Program-made: the position numbers and the translations under genes
In this document: piece by piece, positions 36,892 through 46,469 of the stretch
Position numbering within the stretch: position 1 is the first letter of the stretch
Layout of the letters: every line of letters starts with the position of its first letter
The notes under the pieces: model-generated
Told to the model about the DNA's origin: nothing
Database searches by the model: none
The model's input: only the letters and a program-made list of their open reading frames with translations
Source: JBOHWJ01 sp050736615
GTDB lineage: Bacteria; Desulfobacterota; Binatia; Binatales; Binataceae
Length of the DNA stretch: 64,000 bases
Assembly: GCA_050736615.1 (NCBI GenBank)
Contig: JBOHWL010000192.1
Location: 1 to 64,000 of the forward strand
Direction of reading: 5' to 3'

Positions 36892-37548
36892 TCACCCCAG
36901 ATGAATCTGGCCGGCATCAATCTTGGCCAGCTCTTCCGACATCACAATCGTGTTACGCGAATCCAGCGCGAACAGCTCATCGCAATGATACTGAGTATTG
37001 CGGGTGGTAATGTGCTCATGCTGATCGACGCGCCTGAAGCTTCGCGCGATCCATTGGGTCAAGGTCTCGACCACCGACTCGAACCGCGTCGCCACCAGTT
37101 TCACCCGGCCCACCACCGCGTTGAGGGATGCGCCGCTGTGGTTCAGTTCCCCAACGGTCACGTCGCCGCGCCCGGCGGCGACATTGATCGCGGAGGAAAG
37201 AAGGGAAATATCGGCCGGACTTGCCAGGTCGATGCCGTTTTCGGCGTTCAATAAAAGCCGCCCGCGTGCGATTTTGAGATGGACATCGCCCTCGAATGCG
37301 AGGCCCAGCCGCGCGCCGCTGCCGCGTTCGAGAATCGCCAGGACATACGAGGTACGGTCATCGCAGGTAACGTACAAAACCTTATCGCCCAAGGCTGGAA
37401 TAAGTATGCAACTGAAAGCGCGCTCGCATCTCAGCAGGCCCCGCTCGCCGCGCACCGTGAGTGGTTCGCACAGATGCACCACACCGGTCATGATGCCAGT
37501 GGGGGCCGGATGCGGCGGGCGCTCAAGTTTATAAATTGAACTAGCCAT
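36892..37548 (-). CDS. DUF3540 family T6SS accessory protein
   Basis: 218 residues. Recognised from the conserved layout around RGERGLLRCERAFSCILIP and a C-terminal half rich in beta repeats (VTVGELNHSGASL), with an ending in the style of a VgrG/spike beta-helix. DUF3540 genes are found in T6SS operons together with DUF2169, pentapeptide and DUF4150 genes. Its biochemical role is not known; a chaperone/adaptor function for the spike cargo is inferred. Confidence 0.78.
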   Translation of the reverse strand: MASSIYKLERPPHPAPTGIMTGVVHLCEPLTVRGERGLLRCERAFSCILIPALGDKVLYVTCDDRTSYVLAILERGSGARLGLAFEGDVHLKIARGRLLLNAENGIDLASPADISLLSSAINVAAGRGDVTVGELNHSGASLNAVVGRVKLVATRFESVVETLTQWIARSFRRVDQHEHITTRNTQYHCDELFALDSRNTIVMSEELAKIDAGQIHLG

Positions 37549-37557
37549 TGGAATCCT

Positions 37558-38613
37558 CTATCGGCGCGCGCCCCAATCCTCCGCCTCGGCCAGTTCGGGA
37601 TCGGTGCCCGACGCGCTCGCACGGTTCGCGCTTCCCCACAACACCTGCGAAAGGTCGGCGCGATGGAATTTGGCGCGGGCCAGCATGGCGCCATTGAAAT
37701 CGGCACCCTCGAGCTTGGCATGGAAGAAGTCGCAGAACGAAAGATTCGCGCGCGCAAAGCCGGTGCGCTGACACAACGCGCGGCTGAACTGCGCCTGTCC
37801 CAGCTCGGCGCCATCCAGCCGCGCGGCTGTGAGATCCGCCTCGATAAACAGCGCCTGCGTCAGCGAAGTACGCTTGAGGCTCGCGCCCTCCATTTTCGCC
37901 TGCACGAAGATCGCATTGTCCGCGCGCGCCCCATCGAGTATCGCACCGGTCAGATTGGCGCCTTTGAAATTGCATTGCGACAGATTGGCGCCGCTCAGAT
38001 CGCATCCCGACAAATCGGCCTCCATAAACTGGCAGAGCTCGAGATTCGCGCCGGACAATTTCTGTCCAGCCAGTGTGGAATTCATAAAAAACGAAAGCTC
38101 GCAAGCCATGCCAGCCATCACCGCGCTGGATAAGTTGGTTTTGATGAGCGTCGTCCGGTGCAGCCTCGCGTTCGCAAAATTGACACCAGTCAACACGCTG
38201 TTAAGAATCGAAGTTCGCTCAAGATGCGCACCGGTGAGATCCGCCGAACTCATATCGGTGTTGATAAAGGCCGTCAGCTTGAGATCAGCTTCTCCGAGTT
38301 CCACCCCCTTGAGTCCGCAATCAAGGATTTTGGCATTCAGCAGCTTGCTCCGTTCCAAATTGGTCCGTTCCAGCTTGGAGCGCTCGATCACGGTACGGCT
38401 CAGCAGCGCGTCGCCCAGGTCGGCTTCGGAAAAATCCGCTTCGCTCAGAATCGATTCCTCGAACGAAACGCGTTGTAGCTTGGCTCCGCGAAAATTCACC
38501 TTATTGAACACGCCGCCGGATAAGTCAGCGTCCGCCAGGTCGAGGCTGGAAAAATCCATATTGGTTATAAGCTCGCCGTTGCGCACGCCCGCAATCAGTT
38601 CCTCCCGTGTCAT
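37558..38613 (-). CDS. Pentapeptide-repeat protein of the T6SS cargo module
   Basis: 351 residues, nearly all pentapeptide repeats of the A(D/N)LXX type (for example LADADLSGGVFNKVNF), which fold into a right-handed quadrilateral beta-helix. Start taken at ATG 38613, whose A-T-G-A overlaps the stop of the preceding gene, so the two are translationally coupled. The extra codons upstream to 38625 are probably not used. No catalytic domain. A scaffold or binding role is likely. Confidence 0.85.
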   Translation of the reverse strand: MTREELIAGVRNGELITNMDFSSLDLADADLSGGVFNKVNFRGAKLQRVSFEESILSEADFSEADLGDALLSRTVIERSKLERTNLERSKLLNAKILDCGLKGVELGEADLKLTAFINTDMSSADLTGAHLERTSILNSVLTGVNFANARLHRTTLIKTNLSSAVMAGMACELSFFMNSTLAGQKLSGANLELCQFMEADLSGCDLSGANLSQCNFKGANLTGAILDGARADNAIFVQAKMEGASLKRTSLTQALFIEADLTAARLDGAELGQAQFSRALCQRTGFARANLSFCDFFHAKLEGADFNGAMLARAKFHRADLSQVLWGSANRASASGTDPELAEAEDWGARR

Positions 38614-41315
38614 CGCGGCTTCCAATCTTTAAGCAGGGTGCGCTTGAGATTGGAGCCGGCCAAATCGGTGTGCTGGTCGAGTGTCGCGTGCAAAACGTCA
38701 GCCCGATACATATTTGCCGCGCGTATCGAGGCGCCGCTCAGAATCGCCTTGTGCATCACCGCCTCGAACAGATTGGCGCCGTCTAAATTGCTTCCGCTGA
38801 GATCGCTGCGCGTCGTCCGCAGCCGCGACAAGTCAGCGCGCTGAAAATCAGCGCGCTTGAGATTCGCGCCGGAAAAATCCGCGTTCGCGGCTTTCGCTTC
38901 GACGAGCTTCGCTTCCTCCAAATTGGCATCGCGAAGACTCGCGCCTTCGATCCCGGCACGCGAGAAGTCCGCGCCGGGCAACGTGCTATTGATGGTGAAG
39001 ACCAACTTTTCAGTTCGCACATCGGCAAAGCTCGCATGCGCAAGCTTTGAGTCGAGAAAACTGACGCGGCGCATCTTAGCCCCTTCGAAGCCGACCGCGT
39101 TGAGCTGGTCGCGCAGAAACAACACCCGTTCCATTTCCGCGCGTGCGAATTTGGCGCCGCTGAAATCGCTGTCGATGAAATTAATGTGTTCGAGGTGAGC
39201 GGCGGAGAAGTCCGCGTTCGACGGCTTGGCGCCGAGAAAATCGACCTTGTCCATCCGGGCGCCGGTAAAATCGGCGGCCGCCAGCACCGCGCCGGCCAGC
39301 GTCGCCCCGGTGAAATCCGCATCGTTAACCGTGGCGCCGGTAAAATCCGCTCCTCCCGCACAACTGTTGTTCAACTTCGCATTCCCGAGTTTCGCTTTCA
39401 CTAACCGCGCGCGGGCCAGCACCGCGCCGCTGAAATCCGCTCCGCCCAAATCGCTGTTGCTGAGGTTGGCCGCCTCCATCAGAGCCTCGCGGAAATCCGC
39501 GCCGCGCAGGTCCATCCCCGACAAGTCGGCGCCAGTCAGATCAACGCCGGCAAAACTCTTCCCCTGCTTACGATCCTCCGCGACGCGGGCTTTGACCGCC
39601 GCGGCGCGCTCGGCCGGCAACGGCATCACAGGTGGAAAATGATGGGCGAATTTCCGATACGTTTCGCGTAATCGTTGTTCCGCCTGCGTCAGCTTCTCCC
39701 GCAAATCCGGCTCGGCGAGCTGGCTGTCGATCTTTTCACTGGAAAGGCCGCGCGCCTTCAAACTTTGGCTGAGGGCCGCGAGTTGTTCGAGTTGCCGCGC
39801 GGCGCTGAATTTCGGCGGACCTCCCGCTTGAACTTTCGCCTGGGCGGCTAGCTGATCGTAGTCAACGCCCAACTGCGTGCAGCGCGCCCGCGCTGCCTCC
39901 TCCGCCTGACGGAAGCGCGCCAGCGCGTCAGCTTTCGTGGCTTCGGCATCCGCGCGGATTTTGTCCAGGTCGAGATTCTCAAGGCTCACCGGTTCGGATT
40001 CCGGTGGCAGCGTCTGCGCCAGCGCCTCATCGATCTTGGATGTGTCGGGAGGCGGCAGATTGAGTTGCTGTGCCTGCTTCAGCATCGCCTCACGCCGTTC
40101 AAGGAGTTGGGCCTTCGCGCTCTCCAACCGCTTCTCGGCTCCCGCCCGCTGATGCTTGCGCAGCAGGCCTTTGGAAGCGATCAGGGCTTGGAGTTCATTC
40201 TCGTCCTCGGGAATCACGCCTGGTGGCACCCCTTGCTCCGGCGGCATCAGGTCGCTTTCACGCATAACCGCGCGCATCGCGCGCACTCGATTCGCCCGGT
40301 CGAGACGCGCCGACAAAACCTCCTGATAGTGGGACGCGGGTTTGGGTTGTCCGGCGGCTTCGGCGCCCGCGATGATTTGCAGGACATCCGCCGCGTCGTC
40401 GGTATTGATCGCCGCAATCCCGCGAAACAGTACGACCGCTCGTTCAAGGTGCGGAAACAGCCACAGCGTCTCCGGCACGGTGCGAATCTCCTCGAACGAT
40501 TCGCCACCATCGACCTTGCGATTGATGAAACAGCGCATGGCTATATCCGTCACACGCGAACTGACTAATGGCTTGGAGGGATGCATTCCAGAAATTTCAA
40601 AGCTTTCACCGCCCTGAAAAAACCTCTGGAGTTGCTGATCGGCCGGCGCCGCATTGAAAATCGCCCAGTCCATATCGGCGGCAAAACCGGGAAACCGCTC
40701 CGCGAACCACCGCGCGTCATATGTGCCGGTCTTGGAAAACCGCTGCGGCCAGATGAAATCGTACGGCTCGAAACTGGCCGCCGCCGCCGGACGGTCGCCA
40801 GGCGATCCGATCAGATGCGCCGGATCCTCGATGTTGGGCAGCGGATGTGCCGTTAGGCCGTTTTTATCGGTCACCGGCGCGACGCCTTTGCCAATCGGAT
40901 TTTGCGCATATGCGGCGCCGCCGAACGCGTTGCGCCAAGATATGTCCATCCGGGTGAAAGGCGCCGGCTCTGAAGGCGCGCCGCGCCGCCAAAAGCGATC
41001 GCCGAAGACGTAGAGCCGCTTATCAATTGAGCCAAGTTGAAAACGCACCTGCAAGGCCGGCGTCGGCCGGCCGGCCGGGGAAAAACATGCGCCCTTGATC
41101 AAAACCTCGCCGCGCGTTTTCGGCATACCCAGATCGAGTACGCCGTCTTTACCCAGTTCCGCCGCGATCGTTTTCCACATCGCGGCTTCGGGCAGCAGCC
41201 ACTGGGGGTTTTCGAAGGGCAAGAACGCCGCGACAGTGGCCGCCAGATAACAGCGCTCGCCGTCCTGGTAGCTCCTGTACAGCAGCCCAAGCCGTTGTGG
41301 CTTTACGATCTTCAT
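38610..41315 (-). CDS. DUF2169 - coiled-coil - pentapeptide-repeat fusion protein
   Basis: 901 residues from ATG 41315 (MKIVKPQRLGLLYRSYQ), the typical DUF2169 start; the TTG at 41348 that overlaps vgrG is less likely. Residues about 1-320 are the DUF2169 domain (ISWRNAFGGAAY, NPIGKG). A charged helical stretch with many Glu, Ala, Gln and Arg, likely coiled coil, covers about 370-590. Residues about 600-895 are pentapeptide repeats (GVDLTGADLSGMDLRGADF). DUF2169 proteins accompany VgrG and are thought to act as cargo adaptors. The fusion to a long pentapeptide helix, followed by a separate pentapeptide gene, is notable. Confidence 0.85.
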   Translation of the reverse strand: MKIVKPQRLGLLYRSYQDGERCYLAATVAAFLPFENPQWLLPEAAMWKTIAAELGKDGVLDLGMPKTRGEVLIKGACFSPAGRPTPALQVRFQLGSIDKRLYVFGDRFWRRGAPSEPAPFTRMDISWRNAFGGAAYAQNPIGKGVAPVTDKNGLTAHPLPNIEDPAHLIGSPGDRPAAAASFEPYDFIWPQRFSKTGTYDARWFAERFPGFAADMDWAIFNAAPADQQLQRFFQGGESFEISGMHPSKPLVSSRVTDIAMRCFINRKVDGGESFEEIRTVPETLWLFPHLERAVVLFRGIAAINTDDAADVLQIIAGAEAAGQPKPASHYQEVLSARLDRANRVRAMRAVMRESDLMPPEQGVPPGVIPEDENELQALIASKGLLRKHQRAGAEKRLESAKAQLLERREAMLKQAQQLNLPPPDTSKIDEALAQTLPPESEPVSLENLDLDKIRADAEATKADALARFRQAEEAARARCTQLGVDYDQLAAQAKVQAGGPPKFSAARQLEQLAALSQSLKARGLSSEKIDSQLAEPDLREKLTQAEQRLRETYRKFAHHFPPVMPLPAERAAAVKARVAEDRKQGKSFAGVDLTGADLSGMDLRGADFREALMEAANLSNSDLGGADFSGAVLARARLVKAKLGNAKLNNSCAGGADFTGATVNDADFTGATLAGAVLAAADFTGARMDKVDFLGAKPSNADFSAAHLEHINFIDSDFSGAKFARAEMERVLFLRDQLNAVGFEGAKMRRVSFLDSKLAHASFADVRTEKLVFTINSTLPGADFSRAGIEGASLRDANLEEAKLVEAKAANADFSGANLKRADFQRADLSRLRTTRSDLSGSNLDGANLFEAVMHKAILSGASIRAANMYRADVLHATLDQHTDLAGSNLKRTLLKDWKPR

Positions 41316-41344
41316 CAAGTCTTGTCCGGTGCGACCGATGCGCT

Positions 41345-43729
41345 TCAAGCCATGATGTGTATGACCGCGTCCTCAATCATGTTAATGCGACTCTCGATCC
41401 TCACAGCGCCGTCTTCAATATCATTGATGGAACTGCGGATATTCGTCACTTGAGTGCTAAGTCTGCTTATCGCGTTTTCGACCCTAATGCCGTTGGTGTA
41501 AATCTCGGGCCCGCCCTTTAGCGTAATCGTGGCGGCCAGCGCCGCTTCGAGACAGATCGCGAGTTTGAGATTCTCGTAGCCGCCAATAAACATATCCTGG
41601 TAGTTGCCTACGAAATTCAGCGATGTCAGACCGATATGGTTTTCGTTATGCGCTGCAATATACGTTTCGGTGGTGGCACCGTAATAGACATAATAATCGA
41701 TATCCTTGACGATATGCTCGACCGGGCCCTCGAATACAACATTGCATTTGCCTGAGACCGTAAGTTCATAATCGCCGCCGACCGTGATGTTGTAATCTCC
41801 GCTGGTATTGGTCTTCAGATCGTTTCCAACGGTGAGCGCGATATCTTTCTGGGTGTTGAACTGGACGTCGCCGGCTTCGGGCGCGCCGTAGGCGCTTTGC
41901 CGCGGATGTGGTCCGACGTTGGTGACCGCATAGCCGGTTATGTTCGATTGCTGGTTGCCCCCGACGATTTGGGTTGAGTCATTGGAATTGGACTGGAAAT
42001 AGTCGCCATTCTTCAGCGCCGAGGGCGGCTGCGAGTTCGGCCCGACCAGCGTCTGCAGGTATTCGCCGATCCGGATACGCCCGTTGCCGTTGGTGTTGAT
42101 GACGATGTGATTGCCGGTAAGCGTGCCATCATCGCCTCGCGCTCCCCATGGCGGACCGCCTTGCGTCGCACTCGTCACCGCGCCCAACGCGATATAGGTA
42201 TCCTGCGTGGGAGTCCGCAGGGTGATATTTTGCGCGCCCTCCTGGTCTTCCATCCACAGCAAATTGCCGCCGCCGGTATAAAGTACGTTCTGGGTCGAGT
42301 TGCCACTGGTGACCATGTTGGGATTGTCGGAATTCGGCACGGTGTTCACGATCACCGGACGGTCGGGGTCGCCGTCGATAAACGCAAGCAACACCTCCGC
42401 GCCTTTGCGCAATGGGAAATGCATGCCTGAGCGTGGGTCCGAATAGGGTGTCGCCAGCCTGATCCAGGCCGACGCCTTCTGCGCCGGCTTGTCGGTCTTG
42501 TCGAACGGCAACTGCACTTTGTAACGTCCGTATTGGTCAACTTCGGCGTATTGGCCGCTGCCTTCCGCGTCGATAAACCCGTTCATCACGCCATCCATGC
42601 GCGGCCACGGCGTCGTTCGCGCCGGCCGGAACTGGACGTCCGCGGCGATCGCGCTGAACTCGTTGCGATAAAACGGCTCGTCCTGCTCGCCGGACAATCC
42701 GCTGATACCCAAACCCGCCAACAGCACGGCGGTTTGCGAGCCCTTGTGACTAATCTCCAACGGCAGATAGTGCGTGTTGAAGGCCGAGCGGAAATGCCGC
42801 GCCAAAGAGAAGAAAACTCCGCTGCGCATTCCAATCGCGGTGCTCTCGCCATGGAACACCCGCCCGTGCCATGCGATTTCCTGCGCGCGCAGCTTCGCCA
42901 CCCGTTCCGCTTCCGCTTGCGTATCGACATTTTCGCCGTAGAGAATGACTTCACCCACGCCGCCCGGCGAGACCGGCGCGCTTTGCGAAATGTTGAGCGC
43001 GGCCTTTTGATAATTGTAATCCTTGACCATCACGGTCGCCGGTAACGGTTGCTGCTGGCACACGAGCGCCTGCACCGCATCATCGGTCACGTGGGTATCC
43101 AAATCCGCGGCCGGCCGATAATTGAGTTTCAACTCCGGCGCGGTCTGAAAGCTCAGAGCGTCGGTGATAATCAGCTTCTCCCGTTCCGCGCCGGATTCGA
43201 AGTAGTAATAGACGCCGTCGCGCTCCATCAGCCGGCTGATAAAAGCCAGATAGGTTTCCTGGTATTGGCACACGTAGGGCCATACGCGATATGAGCTTGA
43301 CAGCCGTATTTCGTAGTCCAGACTGGTCAGTCCGCCCGCCCGCAGAATCTCCTCGATTAACTGCGGAATGGTCCGTTCCAGGTACACTTCCGACAGGTAA
43401 GTCTGCGACAACAGCCACAGCTTCGGTTCAAGCCGCGCTTCGTAAAAGACATACTGATCGACTTTGCGCGATTGTTCGAAACGAGTGACGATGCCGCGAT
43501 ATTCGCCACTCGCGCCGGACCCCTCGCCTCCACGGATCTTCAGAGTGGCGTCTTTATACAGCACCGCCTCAAGATCGATATCAGCGCTGGCGGCGACCAG
43601 CGTCACGGCGAATTCGTACGGACGCGACAGGCCCTCTTTGCCGCTGATACTGACTACCGTGAAGGTGTCGGACGCGAGCGCCGAGGAATGAAATTCATAA
43701 TGCCGCTCCGCGATTTGATTATCCGCCAT
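41345..43729 (-). CDS. vgrG: T6SS spike protein VgrG (TssI)
   Basis: 794 residues. The gp27-like N-terminal domain covers about 1-380, with YRGIVTRFEQSRK and AFISRLMERDGVYYYFE. It is followed by the gp5-like OB fold (FIDAEGSGQYAEVDQYGRYKV, DGDPDRPVIVNTV) and a beta-prism with repeated short strands. The last 90 residues depart from the beta-prism and end in a helical tail with regular Ile/Leu spacing. No attached toxin domain is visible. The spike is carried on the Hcp tube and capped by the DUF4150 protein encoded downstream. Confidence 0.92.
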   Translation of the reverse strand: MADNQIAERHYEFHSSALASDTFTVVSISGKEGLSRPYEFAVTLVAASADIDLEAVLYKDATLKIRGGEGSGASGEYRGIVTRFEQSRKVDQYVFYEARLEPKLWLLSQTYLSEVYLERTIPQLIEEILRAGGLTSLDYEIRLSSSYRVWPYVCQYQETYLAFISRLMERDGVYYYFESGAEREKLIITDALSFQTAPELKLNYRPAADLDTHVTDDAVQALVCQQQPLPATVMVKDYNYQKAALNISQSAPVSPGGVGEVILYGENVDTQAEAERVAKLRAQEIAWHGRVFHGESTAIGMRSGVFFSLARHFRSAFNTHYLPLEISHKGSQTAVLLAGLGISGLSGEQDEPFYRNEFSAIAADVQFRPARTTPWPRMDGVMNGFIDAEGSGQYAEVDQYGRYKVQLPFDKTDKPAQKASAWIRLATPYSDPRSGMHFPLRKGAEVLLAFIDGDPDRPVIVNTVPNSDNPNMVTSGNSTQNVLYTGGGNLLWMEDQEGAQNITLRTPTQDTYIALGAVTSATQGGPPWGARGDDGTLTGNHIVINTNGNGRIRIGEYLQTLVGPNSQPPSALKNGDYFQSNSNDSTQIVGGNQQSNITGYAVTNVGPHPRQSAYGAPEAGDVQFNTQKDIALTVGNDLKTNTSGDYNITVGGDYELTVSGKCNVVFEGPVEHIVKDIDYYVYYGATTETYIAAHNENHIGLTSLNFVGNYQDMFIGGYENLKLAICLEAALAATITLKGGPEIYTNGIRVENAISRLSTQVTNIRSSINDIEDGAVRIESRINMIEDAVIHIMA

Positions 43730-43758
43730 TGGTCAATCCCACCGTGCCTTGAAACTTT

Positions 43759-46377
43759 CTACTGTGTGAATGCGACCTTGAAATCCCCGTCCGGCGCCAT
43801 CTCGAGCGATACGGCGGCGGGCGCTTGCCCTTCGCCGATCCGCGCCAGAATCTCCTGCGACATCTTGGGCATCACGCCGATGGTCAAAATAAAATCGATA
43901 TTACGCGCGCCGGTCTCGACCTCGGTGCAGCGCGCCGCGATTTGCGCCACCACCTCGTCAGTGTAATTCAGCTTGATCCGCTGATTGGCGGCCAGTCGCT
44001 GCGCCAATTTATCCAGCTTTAATCTGACAATGCCCTGCATCGCACCGGCCGCCAGCAGGTAATATGGCACAATAGTCATTCGCGCCAGCAGCGCCGGTTT
44101 AAAATGATTACTCAGTATTGGCCGGATCGCGTCCGTCACGGTCGTGCCGGCGGGAATCGGATCGGCGCGGCAAAGCTCGGTAATCACGTCGCTGGCGAGA
44201 TTGCTGGTGAGAAACAACACCGTATTCTTAAAATCAACCGCGCGCCCCTCACCGTCGGACAGGACGCCTTTGTCGAAAACCTCGTAGAACAGGTTGAGCA
44301 CGTCGAGGTGCGCTTTTTCAGCTTCGTCGAGCAGCACCGTCGCATAAGGACGCTGACGCACCGCCTCGGTGAGCACCCCGCCCTCGCCGTAGCCAACGTA
44401 GCCGGGCGGTGAGCCGACCAAGCGGGAGACCGTATGCTTTTCCTGGAATTCGCTCATGTTGAGCGTGACCAGCGAATGCTCGCCGCCGAAAAGCAGGTCC
44501 GCGACCGCGAGCGCGGTTTCGGTCTTGCCCACTCCGCTCGGGCCCGCCAGCAGAAACACGCCCAACGGTTGCGCCGGGTCCTTGAGGCCCGATTTGGCCG
44601 ACTTGACCACCCGGGCGATCAAATCGAGCGCCTGATCTTGCCCCTTCACGCGCGTTTTGAGGTTGTCGGCGAGGTTCAGCACGCCACGAGCCTGATCGCG
44701 CATCACCTTGCCCAGCGGAATGCCGGTCCAATCCGAGACCACCTTGGCCACCACGTCCGGATCGACCTCGAGCCGTAATAAAGGTGAGCCGCCGCCGGCG
44801 CGCGCGTAGCCTTCGGCAGCCGCCTTGAGTTCGCGCGCGGCCGCGTCGCGCTCTTTTCCAGCGCCATTGAGGGCCGCGACTCGCCCGCGCGCTTCAATCA
44901 CTTTTTGCGCGGCGGTCTGTTCCGTTTGCCAGCGCTCACGTAGGCCGGCCGCCGCCTTACTCAGCTCCTCGGCTTTTTGCCCGATCTCTTCGAGGCGGCG
45001 GCCGTCGACTTCCTGGCCGTTGTCGCGATCGCGTTCGAGCGCATGCCGCTCACGCTCGAGCGACTCGAGATGCCGTTCGCAATCGTCAAGCGCGTCGGGT
45101 TTGGCGGTCAGACTGACGCGGACTCGCGCGGCGCTGGTATCGAGCAGGTCCACCGCCTTGTCCGGAAGCTGGCGCCCGCTGATATAACGGTTGGCCAAAT
45201 CGGCGGCGGCCACAATCGCGTCGTCGCGCACGATCACGCCATGGGCCTGTTCATATTTTTCTTTCAGGCCCCGCAGAATTTCCACCGACGTGTCAACCGA
45301 AGGCTCGTCGAGCTTGACCAACTGAAAGCGGCGCGCCAGCGCGGCGTCCTTTTCGAAATATTTTTTGTACTCCGACCAGGTGGTGGCCGCGATGGTGCGC
45401 AATTCACCGCGCGCCAGCGCGGGTTTGAGCAGATTGGCCGCATCACCTCCGCCCGCCTGCCCGCCCGCACCGATTAGCGTATGGGCCTCGTCAATAAAAA
45501 GAATAATTGGCTTGGCCGAGCCTTTGATTTCAGTGATGACCGATTTGAGCCGATTTTCGAATTCGCCGCGAACACCCGCGCCTGCTTGCAGCAGACCCAT
45601 GTCCAGCCCGAGCACCGTCACGCCGCGCAGGAAATCGGGAATGTCGTCGCGCACCACGCGCAGGGCGAGTCCTTCGACCACCGCGGTCTTGCCCACGCCC
45701 GGGTCGCCGACGCAAATCGGGTTATTCTTGCGGCGGCGCGCAAGAATATCGATCATTTGGCGGATTTCCTGGTCGCGTCCGAACACCGGATCGATCGCAC
45801 CCTCGCGTGCGCGCGCCGTAAAATCCATACAGAAGCGCGCCAGCGCCGTGCCGCCGCCGTCAACCGCCGTCGCGGCGCTGGCGGAGCCAGCCGCTTTGAC
45901 CGCTTCGAGCGACTCTCTGGTGACCGCGAAAAACTCGGCCATGATCCGTTCGCGGTTAAGCCCTCGCAGCAAATCAACATACGCGCCCGAGGCAAAGAAT
46001 GACGCGCGCGCCAGCAACGCCAACAGCATCGCGCCCGAGCGGATTCGATCGGCGCCGAGATCGATCGAGCTCAGCACCCAGGCGTCCTGCACCCATTCCA
46101 GCAATAGCGGCGAAAATACCGGTTTGGCGCCATTGCCGGTGCGAAAATCCTCAATCGCGCGGTTCACCGCCGCTTGCATCCGCGCGCCCTCGATTCCTTG
46201 TTTGCCCAGAATCAGATTAAGGTCGCAACGCGCGTCGGCGAGCAAAGCGCTCAAAAAATGCTCGACCGTGATCTCGTAATTGGTTCGCGAGAGGCACGCG
46301 CCGGCGGCATTTTCAAGCGCACGGGTGCTATACGGATTAAGCCGCGCCACCAGCCCCTTGAGGTCCGCAAGAATCAT
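43759..46377 (-). CDS. clpV: T6SS sheath-recycling ATPase ClpV (TssH)
   Basis: 872 residues. An N-terminal Clp-N domain (residues 1-150), a first AAA domain with Walker A GDPGVGKT near 222-230, a coiled-coil middle domain (about 400-520) and a second AAA domain with GPSGVGKT near 609-617 are all present. The VGSPPGYVGYGEGGVLTEAVR segment is typical of the Clp family. ClpV unfolds contracted TssB/TssC sheath. There is a 92-base gap to tssG. Confidence 0.95.
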   Translation of the reverse strand: MILADLKGLVARLNPYSTRALENAAGACLSRTNYEITVEHFLSALLADARCDLNLILGKQGIEGARMQAAVNRAIEDFRTGNGAKPVFSPLLLEWVQDAWVLSSIDLGADRIRSGAMLLALLARASFFASGAYVDLLRGLNRERIMAEFFAVTRESLEAVKAAGSASAATAVDGGGTALARFCMDFTARAREGAIDPVFGRDQEIRQMIDILARRRKNNPICVGDPGVGKTAVVEGLALRVVRDDIPDFLRGVTVLGLDMGLLQAGAGVRGEFENRLKSVITEIKGSAKPIILFIDEAHTLIGAGGQAGGGDAANLLKPALARGELRTIAATTWSEYKKYFEKDAALARRFQLVKLDEPSVDTSVEILRGLKEKYEQAHGVIVRDDAIVAAADLANRYISGRQLPDKAVDLLDTSAARVRVSLTAKPDALDDCERHLESLERERHALERDRDNGQEVDGRRLEEIGQKAEELSKAAAGLRERWQTEQTAAQKVIEARGRVAALNGAGKERDAAARELKAAAEGYARAGGGSPLLRLEVDPDVVAKVVSDWTGIPLGKVMRDQARGVLNLADNLKTRVKGQDQALDLIARVVKSAKSGLKDPAQPLGVFLLAGPSGVGKTETALAVADLLFGGEHSLVTLNMSEFQEKHTVSRLVGSPPGYVGYGEGGVLTEAVRQRPYATVLLDEAEKAHLDVLNLFYEVFDKGVLSDGEGRAVDFKNTVLFLTSNLASDVITELCRADPIPAGTTVTDAIRPILSNHFKPALLARMTIVPYYLLAAGAMQGIVRLKLDKLAQRLAANQRIKLNYTDEVVAQIAARCTEVETGARNIDFILTIGVMPKMSQEILARIGEGQAPAAVSLEMAPDGDFKVAFTQ

Positions 46378-46469
46378 CGGTTAGCCAAGCCGCTCCCAAA
46401 CCGGATGGCGGCTTGGTTCCATTGCAGCCCGCCGTGCGCCTATCCACAATCCAGATGAAATTCCGCTTT

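Noticed and set aside
37829..38632. 267-codon plus-strand frame opposite the pentapeptide gene
   Set aside because: The regular repeat pattern of the pentapeptide gene keeps the opposite strand open; no similarity or ribosome binding site.
45365..46279. 304-codon plus-strand reading frame opposite clpV
   Set aside because: Antisense to a strongly conserved ClpV N-terminal and AAA region; composition is a Ser/Arg/Pro-rich shadow of a GC-rich gene.
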